Below are positions 1-6,638 of a stretch of 15,666 nt of DNA, piece after piece. The position numbers and the translations under genes were made by a program. The stretch is from Acidobacteriota bacterium. GTDB lineage: Bacteria > Acidobacteriota > Blastocatellia > Pyrinomonadales > Pyrinomonadaceae. The stretch spans positions 1 through 15,666 of the forward strand of contig QHXE01000512.1 of NCBI GenBank assembly GCA_003222835.1, read 5' to 3'. The stretch's first letter is position 1. Each line of letters opens with the position of its first letter. The notes under the pieces are model-generated. The model did not search any database. It saw nothing but the letters and a program-made list of their open reading frames with translations, and had not been told where the DNA came from.

Positions 1-99
1 CGTGGTCACGGTGAAGCGACTTTGGCCCAGGCGCGATAACCGGCGACGAACACCGCCAGGAAGCCGCCGCCAAATTGCACCGAGAAAATTAGTGAGCAT
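1..99 (-). CDS. Probable Nudix hydrolase, N-terminal fragment
   Basis: An ATG on the minus strand opens a reading frame that stays open for 33 codons to the window edge, so only the N-terminus is visible. The peptide begins MLTNFLGAIWRRLP, is rich in arginine, and ends with GQSRFTVTT. A basic lead segment followed by a 'xxFTVT' strand resembles the start of many Nudix hydrolases, where this strand precedes 'GALV' and the substrate pocket. The diagnostic Nudix box would lie outside the window, so the family call is an inference from a short stretch. No clear Shine-Dalgarno precedes the ATG. The gene is divergent from the aminotransferase fusion at 225, with a 125-bp gap. It could instead be an unrelated small protein. 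Confidence 0.4.
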   Translation of the reverse strand, partial: MLTNFLGAIWRRLPGGVRRRLSRLGQSRFTVTT

Positions 100-224
100 C
101 AGACCAGAAGAATATCATGCTCGAAGACAGTGACCTGAGTGCGGCGTACCGCATGTCCGGTGATTTCCTCCTGATGATCGATTAATTCGCCCGAACTCCA
201 TGCTTCGTTTATTATCTTCGGGAC

Positions 225-2555
225 ATGACCACGGCTGTTCAAAAAGCACCCCGAATTACTTTGCATGATGCTGAACTGCTCGCCGCCGATCTTTATGGTC
301 TAGACGTTTCTGCGGCGCCGCTACCGAGCGAACGCGACCAGAACTTTGCGTTGAGGAATGCGTCAGGTCAACAGTTCGTCTTGAAGATTGCCAACCCTGA
401 AGAAAGTCTCGAGTTCCTTGACCTTCAGAATCAGCTTATTCAGTTTCTCGCGGTCCGCGACCTTGACCTGCAGTTCACACACATCGTGCGAACCAAAGCA
501 GGAAAGGCGATAGACACGATCAAGGGCGAAGACGGGCATCAGCACTTCGTTCGCTTGTTGACCTGGATTGATGGCGTCTGCTTTGCCAAAGTCGAACGGC
601 ACGATCGCAAGCTACTTTCTTCACTCGGGCGGGCTTTGGCGCAGATGGATGCTGGACTCGCGCAGTTCTCTCACGACGCGGCGCATCGGTCTTTCTACTG
701 GGACCTTCGCAATGCCGGCATGGCCCGAGAATTAATCGGCCTGCTGCCTGAGTCTCGCCGGGCCATGATCGAACGATTCTTTGCCGAATGGGAGAAGATC
801 GATTGGAGTAGTTTGCGTTTCAGCGTCATCCACAACGACGCGAACGACTACAACATTCTGGTTAGTCAACGACCTGAACAGCGGGTCAATGCGATTCTCG
901 ATTATGGCGACGTGGTCCATACGGCCACCGTTTGCGATTTGGCGATTGCCCTGGCTTACGTGATGCTCGATAAGCCCGACCCGATTGGCGCCGCGGCTCA
1001 AGTAGTCGCGGCTTATCACGAAACTTATCCGCTCGATGACACTGAAGTTGAGGTTCTTTACACGCTCGCGGCGACCCGGCTCTGTTGCAGCGTTTGCTTC
1101 GCGGCCAGGCAGACGCATGAGGCTCCTGACAATGAATATCTCAACATCTCGAATGCGCCGGCGTGGAGGTTGCTGGAAAAGCTTTCAAACATTTCGTTGG
1201 ATTGGCCCACTCGGATCTTTCGTTATGCCTGCGGGCTGCCGGTGGTAAACGGGCAAGGTTCGACTCAACCGCAAACATCCGTTGAGTTGTTGTCAGCGCG
1301 CCGGCGTCATCTCGGACCATCGCTCAGCGTTTCTTACGAATCTCCACTGCACATCGTCTGTGGCTCGCGACAGTATCTCTATGACGCCGGCGGTCGTCGC
1401 TATCTCGACTGCGTTAATAACGTGGCGCATGTGGGACACAGTCATCCTCTGGTAGTACGCGCCGCCTCGGAACAGATGGCGATTCTCAATACAAATACTC
1501 GTTATCTGCATGAACACCTCCTTGAGTACTGCGAGCGTTTGACTGCGACGCTGCCGGAACCTCTGAGCGTGGTGTACCTGGTTAACAGCGGCAGTGAAGC
1601 AAACGAATTGGCGCTGCGTCTGGCCCGAGCGCACACGGGTGGTAAAGATGTGATCGTCGTCGACTCCGCTTATCACGGCAACAGCAGCGCGATGATCGAT
1701 CTCAGTCCTTACAAGTTCGACGGACCAGGCGGCGGAGGCTGTCCATCGTGGGTCCACAAAGTGTCAATGCCTGATGTCTACCGTGGTGCGCATCAAGGCC
1801 CGGATGCCGGCCCACTCTATGGCGGCGAGGTGGCGGCTGCCGCTCAAGAAAGCCAGGGCCTGGCTGCGTTCTTCTGCGAGTCGGCACTGAGCTGTGGCGG
1901 TCAGATCATTCTTCCGCCGGGTTATCTGAGCGATGCCTACGCCGCGGTCAGAAACGCCGGAGGAGTCTGTGTCGCGGATGAAGTGCAAACGGGGTTTGGC
2001 CGTGCGGGCCAGTATTTCTGGATGTTTGAGACGCAGGGTGTTGTGCCGGACATTGTGACGCTCGGTAAACCAATCGGCAACGGCCATCCGTTGGCCGCCG
2101 TCATCACGACTCCCGAAATTGCCGCGTCGTTTGCGAACGGGATGGAGTACTTCAATACCTTTGGCGGGAATCCGGTTTCGTGTGCTGTTGGCCTGGCAGT
2201 CCTCGATGTGATTCGCGACGAGGAGCTACAACAGAACGCGCTCGAAGTTGGCGATTATCTGAAACAGCGGTTGCGTGAATTGCAGAACCGGCACTCGCTG
2301 ATTGGCGACGTGCGCGGGCTTGGCTTGTTCATCGGCGTCGAATTCGTTCGCGACAGAAAGACGCTCGAGCCAGCCGACGTTGAGGCCGCTCATTTGGTCG
2401 AGCGGATGAAAGAGCGCTGCGTTTTGCTCAGCACGGATGGCCCTTACCACAACGTGATTAAGATCAAGCCGCCCATGGTTTTCTCGAAAGCGGATGCCGA
2501 CCTTCTAATTTCGGTTTTGGATCGTGTCCTCGAAGATAGTTTCTCCACGGTGTAA
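225..2555 (+). CDS. APH-type phosphotransferase / class III aminotransferase fusion protein
   Basis: This 776-residue protein joins two enzyme domains. Residues about 10-340 are an aminoglycoside-phosphotransferase-like kinase: an ATP-site lysine in FVLKI (K54), the catalytic loop HNDANDYN (H203, D205, N210) and the metal-binding DYGD (D226), equivalent to DFG. Residues about 350-776 are a PLP-dependent class III aminotransferase: SGSEAN at 455-460, YHGN followed by a glycine-rich PGGGG stretch, the pyridine-nitrogen aspartate in DEVQTGFGR (D585) and the Schiff-base lysine in LGKPIGNG (K615). The aminotransferase half resembles the AGXT2-like/ethanolamine-phosphate phospho-lyase branch. Known relatives are often about 1000 residues with an M23 peptidase-like domain between the halves; here the halves are joined directly. 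The substrate is unknown; a small amino alcohol or amino acid phosphorylated and then eliminated or transaminated is an inference. The ATG at 225 suits the start of the kinase fold but lacks a good Shine-Dalgarno. It stands alone, with no partner gene. Confidence 0.9.
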   Translation: MTTAVQKAPRITLHDAELLAADLYGLDVSAAPLPSERDQNFALRNASGQQFVLKIANPEESLEFLDLQNQLIQFLAVRDLDLQFTHIVRTKAGKAIDTIKGEDGHQHFVRLLTWIDGVCFAKVERHDRKLLSSLGRALAQMDAGLAQFSHDAAHRSFYWDLRNAGMARELIGLLPESRRAMIERFFAEWEKIDWSSLRFSVIHNDANDYNILVSQRPEQRVNAILDYGDVVHTATVCDLAIALAYVMLDKPDPIGAAAQVVAAYHETYPLDDTEVEVLYTLAATRLCCSVCFAARQTHEAPDNEYLNISNAPAWRLLEKLSNISLDWPTRIFRYACGLPVVNGQGSTQPQTSVELLSARRRHLGPSLSVSYESPLHIVCGSRQYLYDAGGRRYLDCVNNVAHVGHSHPLVVRAASEQMAILNTNTRYLHEHLLEYCERLTATLPEPLSVVYLVNSGSEANELALRLARAHTGGKDVIVVDSAYHGNSSAMIDLSPYKFDGPGGGGCPSWVHKVSMPDVYRGAHQGPDAGPLYGGEVAAAAQESQGLAAFFCESALSCGGQIILPPGYLSDAYAAVRNAGGVCVADEVQTGFGRAGQYFWMFETQGVVPDIVTLGKPIGNGHPLAAVITTPEIAASFANGMEYFNTFGGNPVSCAVGLAVLDVIRDEELQQNALEVGDYLKQRLRELQNRHSLIGDVRGLGLFIGVEFVRDRKTLEPADVEAAHLVERMKERCVLLSTDGPYHNVIKIKPPMVFSKADADLLISVLDRVLEDSFSTV

Positions 2556-2695
2556 GAAAACTTAGCCTCTCGTGAGTCTTCATAATTAAAGCGCACAATA
2601 ATCAGAGTTTAGCTTCGGCAGAATATCTCAAAGCACGATTCCGGAATCAAAAGCGCGAAGGGCAAATAGCATAAGGCAGAAGTTGAAGACAGGGA

Positions 2696-3145
2696 TTAGG
2701 CGCGATCTGCCGCCTCCAACCGTTCGACGTCAGCAAGGTCCTGCAAGCGTGCTGCGGCTTTCTTATTCGTGATTAGGTGATGACGAGAAATCACCAAGGC
2801 AGGTACGCCGCCAAAACCAATCTCCAAACGATCAGGCCAGGCGTTCGCAAAATCGACGCCGTCAATCTCTGTGATGACATCGATGCGTAACGGAGGCATT
2901 CCGATCTGAAAGATCGTTCCTCCTTTGCTCAAATCATCCGCAGTGAGATCGCCCAGTGGCGCGCCGAAGTCGGAGAGTCCCTTTAGCACTCTCTGAGCAT
3001 TCTCTCGATCCGGTCGTATCCACACGTCCAAATCTTTCGTCGCGCGTACGTGACCGTACGCCGCGAGAGCATGCGCGCCTACGATTAAGTACTCAACGCC
3101 GTGCGCGTTGAAGGCGAGTAACAGTTCTTTGAAGTCTGAGTTCAC
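2696..3145 (-). CDS. Nucleotidyltransferase-fold protein (MNT/AbiEii-like)
   Basis: This 149-residue protein has the minimal nucleotidyltransferase core. After a short helix comes VEYLIVGAHALAAYGHVR, then TKDLDVWI with the paired catalytic aspartates D38 and D40, and a later strand RIDVITEIDGVDF with a further acidic residue. The C-terminal part, with HHLITNKKAAARLQDLADVE, is a conserved ending in this group of small proteins. The family transfers a nucleotide to an unknown target; related folds occur in toxin-antitoxin and abortive-infection systems (MNT, AbiEii), but that role is not shown here. The start is GTG at 3145, chosen because homologous proteins begin just before this helix. It overlaps the end of the upstream gene by 53 bp in another frame, which implies translational coupling. 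No HEPN partner is visible. Confidence 0.8.
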   Translation of the reverse strand: MNSDFKELLLAFNAHGVEYLIVGAHALAAYGHVRATKDLDVWIRPDRENAQRVLKGLSDFGAPLGDLTADDLSKGGTIFQIGMPPLRIDVITEIDGVDFANAWPDRLEIGFGGVPALVISRHHLITNKKAAARLQDLADVERLEAADRA

Positions 3146-3308
3146 GGGCTGGCAGTTCGTTCCAGGCGAGGCAAAGCTTAGTCAGCGTCCACACCGCTTC
3201 GATCCGTTCCTCAGGAGAAGTGCCAATCCATTGATCATCCAGAGGCTCGGATCGTCCTCCGCGAATAACTCTGCCACTGATTTGTTCGCGCCGCGAAGGT
3301 TCAAACAT
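3093..3308 (-). CDS. Small conserved protein upstream of the nucleotidyltransferase
   Basis: A 71-residue basic protein, MFEPSRREQISGRV..., with the central motif LDDQWIGTSPEERIEAVWTL and an ending RLQRTVTRLQRARR. Short proteins with a 'TPEERIAAVW.LT' helix and an 'RLQR...RV.R' tail are commonly found directly before small nucleotidyltransferases, so I read this as a real gene and not a shadow; that recollection needs a database search. Its last 53 bp overlap the start of the nucleotidyltransferase in a different frame. The ATG lies six bases after a near-perfect extended -10 element, so the message is probably leaderless. It could serve as a partner or regulator of the nucleotidyltransferase. 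Function unknown. Confidence 0.6.
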   Translation of the reverse strand: MFEPSRREQISGRVIRGGRSEPLDDQWIGTSPEERIEAVWTLTKLCLAWNELPARELRLQRTVTRLQRARR

Positions 3309-3314
3309 GCGTCA

Positions 3315-3323
3315 ATTATAACA
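3315..3323 (-). promoter_or_regulatory. Extended -10 promoter for the small ORF-nucleotidyltransferase pair
   Basis: Read on the minus strand, the sequence is TGTTATAAT, an exact TGnTATAAT extended -10 element. No convincing -35 hexamer sits 16-18 bp upstream, as is allowed for extended -10 promoters. Six bases separate the -10 from the ATG at 3308, so the predicted first transcribed base is the A of the start codon: a leaderless mRNA. Confidence 0.6.
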
Positions 3324-3610
3324 TGTCAACCACTAATGGCCCCGCGGGAAATCTTGATCGTGTGCGCTCAACTCACTTCGCCTTCAATTCCTGCGAGCGG
3401 CTGGATCATTGATTTGTCGTGGCCGGGTTTGCGAGGGCAACTTCTCTTTGCGCATGGTTTCTTCTTCGAGGGGTTTGGTTCGCGCAATTGCCGGCGATCA
3501 TAGCATGAGGGATCGAACTCGGATAAACCTTCTCGCGGACTAGCAACACAGATTTAGGACACTACCAAGCAGTCAAATACCGATGCGGCCAGTACCGCGT
3601 TCCACATCAA
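3324..3610. other. Gene-poor stretch between the nucleotidyltransferase pair and the SPFH gene
   Basis: Nothing convincing is encoded here. On the minus strand a stretch from about 3370 to 3520 is open for roughly 50 codons without a good start or recognisable motif; it could be a decayed gene remnant, but I cannot support that. The plus-strand frame through this region has no family features. There are no tRNA-like folds and no strong inverted repeats. Confidence 0.5.
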
Positions 3611-3644
3611 CAAAAAAGACCGGATGCCCTTCAAGCACCCGGTC
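3611..3644 (-). terminator. Rho-independent terminator of the SPFH gene
   Basis: On the minus strand a 10-bp stem (GACCGGGTGC pairing with GCATCCGGTC, one G-T pair) closes an 8-nt loop and is followed by six T residues. It lies about 30 bp after the stop codon of the SPFH gene at 3675, the position expected for an intrinsic terminator. Confidence 0.85.
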
Positions 3645-3674
3645 ATTCTTTCTATCAAGAAGTTGCTGTGTAGC

Positions 3675-4757
3675 TTACCCAACCTTCGTTCCGCACTCGT
3701 CGCAGAATTTGGCGCCGGGCTTGAGTTCATGTTGGCAATTCGCGCATTTTGCAGGAGCTTGCGAAGCACCGCATTCGTTACAGAATCTCGCGCCCACTTT
3801 TAAATCTGCTCCACATTTCACGCACTTCACAGTTGCTGCTGTTGACGGAGCGCCACCGGAAGTTTCGGATACAGTCGCGCCGCGTTGCTTCATCGCGTCG
3901 GTCATCGCGCCCGCCATGGCGTTACCTACCGCGAAACCAGCGCCCAGTCCGGCTCCTATTCCAGCACCGCCGCCCGGATTCTGCGCGGCGTCGCGCATAG
4001 CTTGGGCGGCTTGGAATTGCGTGTACTTACCCATGTCACCGAGCACGCCCATCTGGGTGCGTTGGTCCATCGCGGCTTCGACTTCCTGTGGCAGGGAGAT
4101 GTTTTCGACGACGAACTTGGTTAGCTCGAGGCCGAGCGACTTGAATTCATCTTGCAGCTTCTCACGCGAAAACTTACTCAGCTCGTCGTAGTTTGAAGCC
4201 AGATCGAGCGCGGCGATCTTTGATTCAGCGAGCGCATCCGAGAATCCGCTGACCATCGTGCGCCGCAATTGTCCTTCGATGTCTTCGGTAACGAAGCGCG
4301 CGTTGGTGCCGGCAATTTGCTTGATTAACTCGCGCGGATCGGCGACGCGCATAGAATAAATTCCAAACGCGCGCAGCCGCACCATGCCGAAGTCGGCATC
4401 GCGCATCATCACCGGATTCGATGTGCCCCACTTCAGGTCCGTGAACTGTTTGGTGTTGACGAAATAAACTTCCGATTTGAACGGCGAGTTGAAGCCGTAT
4501 TTCCACGCGCCAAGTTTGGAAAGGATCGGCGTGTTGCCTCCTTCGACGGTGTAACGCCCGGGACCGAACACATCGGCGATTTGTCCTTCGTGCACAAAGA
4601 CGGCGGCTTGCGATTCGCGCACAATCAATTGCGCGCCGTTCTTAATCTCCTGACCGCGAACTGGGAAGCGGTAGAGCATCGTGTCGCTCGAATCGTCGAG
4701 CCACTCAACGACTTCTATGAACTGCGCGGTCGGACTGAGCCGGTCAAGAATTCCCAT
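3675..4757 (-). CDS. SPFH/band-7 domain protein with two C-terminal zinc ribbons (YdjI-like)
   Basis: This 360-residue protein belongs to the 'virion core protein'/YdjI branch of the SPFH (stomatin/flotillin) superfamily. Residues about 20-250 form the SPFH domain, with signatures such as QAAVFVHEGQIADVFGPGRYT, GTSNPVMMRDADFG and FVVENISLPQEVEAAMDQR. A glycine/alanine-rich linker follows (about 263-290). The C-terminus has two CxxC...CxxC zinc ribbons with cysteines at 312, 315, 326, 329 and 338, 341, 352, 355. There is no signal peptide or clear transmembrane segment, so it is likely cytosolic or peripheral on the membrane; in Bacillus the relative YdjI acts in the phage-shock/PspA-type membrane stress response. 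No pspA-like gene is visible here. A strong AAGGAGA precedes the ATG at 4757, and its own terminator follows, so it appears to be a single-gene unit. Confidence 0.9.
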   Translation of the reverse strand: MGILDRLSPTAQFIEVVEWLDDSSDTMLYRFPVRGQEIKNGAQLIVRESQAAVFVHEGQIADVFGPGRYTVEGGNTPILSKLGAWKYGFNSPFKSEVYFVNTKQFTDLKWGTSNPVMMRDADFGMVRLRAFGIYSMRVADPRELIKQIAGTNARFVTEDIEGQLRRTMVSGFSDALAESKIAALDLASNYDELSKFSREKLQDEFKSLGLELTKFVVENISLPQEVEAAMDQRTQMGVLGDMGKYTQFQAAQAMRDAAQNPGGGAGIGAGLGAGFAVGNAMAGAMTDAMKQRGATVSETSGGAPSTAATVKCVKCGADLKVGARFCNECGASQAPAKCANCQHELKPGAKFCDECGTKVG

Positions 4758-4855
4758 TTGTTTTCAATCTCCTTTTTGGCCCATTCCAAACGATTCGCGG
4801 GCCGAAGCTATTATACGGTCAAAAGACGCGCGGTGTTCAACTTTCACGAGCAATT

Positions 4856-4882
4856 GACAGGATTTACAGGATTGACAAGGAG
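4856..4882. repeat. ACAGGATTT-type 9-nt period repeat, copy 1
   Basis: Three consecutive 9-mers, gacaggatt, tacaggatt and the diverged gacaaggag, lie in the spacer between the SPFH and VanZ genes. It is an imperfect inverted copy of the element at 4919-4949, so the two could pair as stem arms around a 36-base loop. Repeats built on 'ACAGGATTW' units recur in intergenic regions of several unrelated bacterial phyla. Confidence 0.7.
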
Positions 4883-4918
4883 GGTTTAGCAGAACTCGCG
4901 ACTTATGGCTTGGCCGCC

Positions 4919-4949
4919 ATCAATCCTGTCTATCATGTAAATCTTGTCG
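4919..4949. repeat. ACAGGATTT-type repeat, copy 2, inside the end of the VanZ gene
   Basis: On the minus strand this reads gacaagatt, tacatgata, gacaggatt, the same 9-nt period as at 4856-4882 but inverted. It encodes the last nine residues (RQDLHDRQD) and the TGA stop of the VanZ-family gene. A third possible copy begins at the right edge of the window (tagacaggat, from about 15657). Confidence 0.7.
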
Positions 4950-5450
4950 ATGTCTTCTATGCTTTTGGATCGTTAGCAAAGCCAACGCTGTCAATCCCCC
5001 AAATGAATCAATCATACTGTCGTAAATCGAAGCGGTGCGCGAGCGCACAAAACTCTGATGAAACTCGTCGCCGAGCGCGTAGATAACGACGAGCGAGAGA
5101 GAAGCCCAAAACCATCGTTTGCGAAGCAGTTCGCGAGAAGAAGTTCGGAACGCGTGCGCGGCCAGCAGTGCGAAGATCGCGTATTCGCTAAAGTGTCCCG
5201 CCTTGCGAATCATAAAGTGAATCAAGTTCAGCGTCGCTTCGCTGATATTCGGAAACAGCCAGAGCACGACCGGCCGCAAGATCGTGCTGGTGTTCGACGC
5301 GGACATCAGCTTGGTCGAAGCAAGGAATATGAACGCCGCCCATAAAATCAGTGGCCCGTAGCGCCAGAGGCGATGCGACCTGATAAAGTCGAACCTGTCA
5401 TTTTCGCTCGGCGCAACCGCGTTAGAGTCCAACTTGTTCTCGTTAATCAT
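4920..5450 (-). CDS. VanZ-family membrane protein
   Basis: This 176-residue integral membrane protein carries the VanZ signature. After a 30-residue polar N-terminus come four hydrophobic segments: about 33-48 (LILWAAFIFLAS), 60-80, a segment following RKAGHFSEYAIFALLAAHAF (about 88-105), and 115-128 (WASLSLVVIYAL). The hallmark residues are RKAGHFSEY and ALGDEFHQSFVRSRTASIYDSMIDSFGG, which form the conserved acidic/histidine site of the family. VanZ itself lowers teicoplanin susceptibility; most family members have no known function and may act at the cell envelope. A strong GAAGGAGAA sits five bases before the ATG at 5450. The final nine residues are encoded by an intergenic-type repeat (4919-4949), so the C-terminal tail RQDLHDRQD is probably not conserved. 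It is divergent from the PadR gene. Confidence 0.9.
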   Translation of the reverse strand: MINENKLDSNAVAPSENDRFDFIRSHRLWRYGPLILWAAFIFLASTKLMSASNTSTILRPVVLWLFPNISEATLNLIHFMIRKAGHFSEYAIFALLAAHAFRTSSRELLRKRWFWASLSLVVIYALGDEFHQSFVRSRTASIYDSMIDSFGGLTALALLTIQKHRRHRQDLHDRQD

Positions 5451-5501
5451 CCCGTTCTCCTTCGCAGGCTACCGCAGGTCGAGCCGCGAAAAGAAATTGG
5501 C

Positions 5502-5531
5502 TTGACACACTTCCCAGCCCATTGCTACTAT
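5502..5531 (+). promoter_or_regulatory. Sigma-70-type promoter of the PadR gene
   Basis: TTGACA at 5502-5507 and TACTAT at 5526-5531 are separated by 18 bp, a good housekeeping promoter. The predicted start of transcription, near 5538, is only about ten bases from the TTG at 5548, leaving no room for a Shine-Dalgarno. Confidence 0.65.
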
Positions 5532-5545
5532 ATCGGCGCACGATA
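5531..5545. promoter_or_regulatory. Operator-like palindrome (TATCG-N5-CGATA), probable PadR autoregulatory site
   Basis: Two exact inverted 5-mers, TATCG and CGATA, are spaced by five bases. The site overlaps the end of the -10 box and the predicted transcription start of padR, where a bound dimer would block transcription. PadR proteins commonly bind AT-rich inverted repeats at their own promoters; binding here is inferred. Confidence 0.5.
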
Positions 5546-5547
5546 CG

Positions 5548-5868
5548 TTGACGCCGGCGATGTTTCATATCTTGCTGGCGTTGGCGGACAGAGAACGACA
5601 CGGCTATCACATCATGCAGGAAGTGGACGAACGCACCGAGGGCAAGGTGCGATTGGGGCCCGGTACTCTCTACGGCTCGATTAAGCGGATGCTCGCTGAC
5701 GGCATGATCGAAGAGACCGAGGAACGACCGGACCCCGACATGGACGATGAACGACGGCGCTATTACCGGCTGACCGATTTTGGATATCGGGTAGCCCGGG
5801 CCGAAGCAGAACGACTGGCACATTTGGTAAAGACTGCGCGAAGCAAGAAGTTACTTTCGAAGGCTTAG
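5548..5868 (+). CDS. PadR-family transcriptional regulator
   Basis: This 106-residue winged-helix protein begins with TPAMFHILLALADRERHGYHIM, the N-terminal helix of the PadR domain, followed by the recognition part VRLGPGTLYGSIKRMLADGMIEE and the wing RRRYYRLTDFG. A C-terminal helix (about 85-106) serves for dimerisation in the family. PadR proteins are usually repressors that respond to small molecules or membrane stress. The TTG at 5548 is preferred because homologues keep the 'LTPA' before the helix; the ATG at 5560 is the alternative. The stop is 8 bp before the next gene, so both are one operon. The promoter and operator-like palindrome directly upstream suggest autoregulation. Confidence 0.9.
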   Translation: MTPAMFHILLALADRERHGYHIMQEVDERTEGKVRLGPGTLYGSIKRMLADGMIEETEERPDPDMDDERRRYYRLTDFGYRVARAEAERLAHLVKTARSKKLLSKA

Positions 5869-5876
5869 GTGAGTCG

Positions 5877-6560
5877 ATGACTGCCACTACGGCAAACAAC
5901 TCTACACCGCCAGAAAGGCGATTTCATCCGCTCTCGCTGCGTTTATACCGCTTTCTATTGATGGCTTATCCGCTTAATTTCCGGCGTGAATACGCGCCGC
6001 ACATGGCCCAGGTGTTTCGTGATTGCTACCGCGCAGAGAAAAGTAATCGCGGGCTGCCGGGCGTTTGTCGTTTGATTCTTCGCACACTTCTCGATCTGAT
6101 GCGAACGGCTCCAAAAGAGCACCTGGAGAATTTGGGAAAGGACAACTCAGTCATGAAAAACCTGCGCAAAGACGCTCTAGCACTGCTCGGATGCGTCGGA
6201 ATAATCGTCCTGGCTTTCCTGTTGTTGAGTTATGGAAGAAAGCATGAAGTCGCTTCGATCCTGTTATTCGGATACGCGCTGGATGCCCTGGTGACGGTTG
6301 GGATTGTCGGCAACCTGATCGTATTCCTGCTAGTAAAAACAACCCGACTCAATCCGCTGCGAACTGCGTTTTGGACGCTGCTAATAATAAATGGAGCGCT
6401 GTTGCTTGTGACTGTGTTTATCGGCAGTCGCGTGGGCGGACCGTTTAGAATCGGAAGTGTCGTCGTGGGTTATCTCGTGAGCTTTGCCTTCTGGTTTAGC
6501 TTGCATTGGATTTGGGCGAAGGGCAAAGGCCAGTTGGCCGTGAGCAGTAAGCAGCAGTAA
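5877..6560 (+). CDS. Membrane protein with acidobacterial permease-prefix domain
   Basis: This 227-residue protein starts with a region (about 20-85) like the prefix found before ABC permeases of the MacB/FtsX type in Acidobacteriota: LYRFLLMAYPLNFRREYAPHMAQVFRDCY, then RLILRTLLDLMRTAPKEHLENL. Instead of a permease, four transmembrane segments follow: about 97-118, 125-152, 162-185 and 192-213. The tail is short and basic. It follows padR after 8 bp, a pairing common for the prefix-bearing permeases, so PadR probably controls it. Transport activity is not expected, because neither a large extracellular domain nor an ATPase gene is present. A second ATG at 6154 would give a protein starting at the membrane part, but the prefix argues for 5877. 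The function is unknown. Confidence 0.75.
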   Translation: MTATTANNSTPPERRFHPLSLRLYRFLLMAYPLNFRREYAPHMAQVFRDCYRAEKSNRGLPGVCRLILRTLLDLMRTAPKEHLENLGKDNSVMKNLRKDALALLGCVGIIVLAFLLLSYGRKHEVASILLFGYALDALVTVGIVGNLIVFLLVKTTRLNPLRTAFWTLLIINGALLLVTVFIGSRVGGPFRIGSVVVGYLVSFAFWFSLHWIWAKGKGQLAVSSKQQ

Positions 6561-6638
6561 AAAGGTAAGCGCTGACTGCCCAACACTGATTGGTTAGGCT
6601 CCCTAAATAACGAAAAACTGTTCTAGTTGGAGGCTGCT

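Noticed and set aside
117..185. 22-codon plus-strand ORF (MLEDSDLSAAYRMSGDFLLMID)
   Set aside because: Too short, no ribosome-binding site, and no recognised family.
3108..3503. Plus-strand 131-codon frame opposite the small ORF and nucleotidyltransferase start
   Set aside because: It has no family features or ribosome-binding site and is antisense to the better-supported minus-strand pair.
3370..3520. Open minus-strand stretch of about 50 codons, rich in K, R and P, ending in IEGEVS
   Set aside because: No good start codon or recognisable domain; it could be a remnant, but nothing confirms it.
6627..6638. TTG start four codons before the serine hydrolase ATG
   Set aside because: The TTG overlaps the GGAGG that serves the ATG at 6639, so it is part of the ribosome-binding site.
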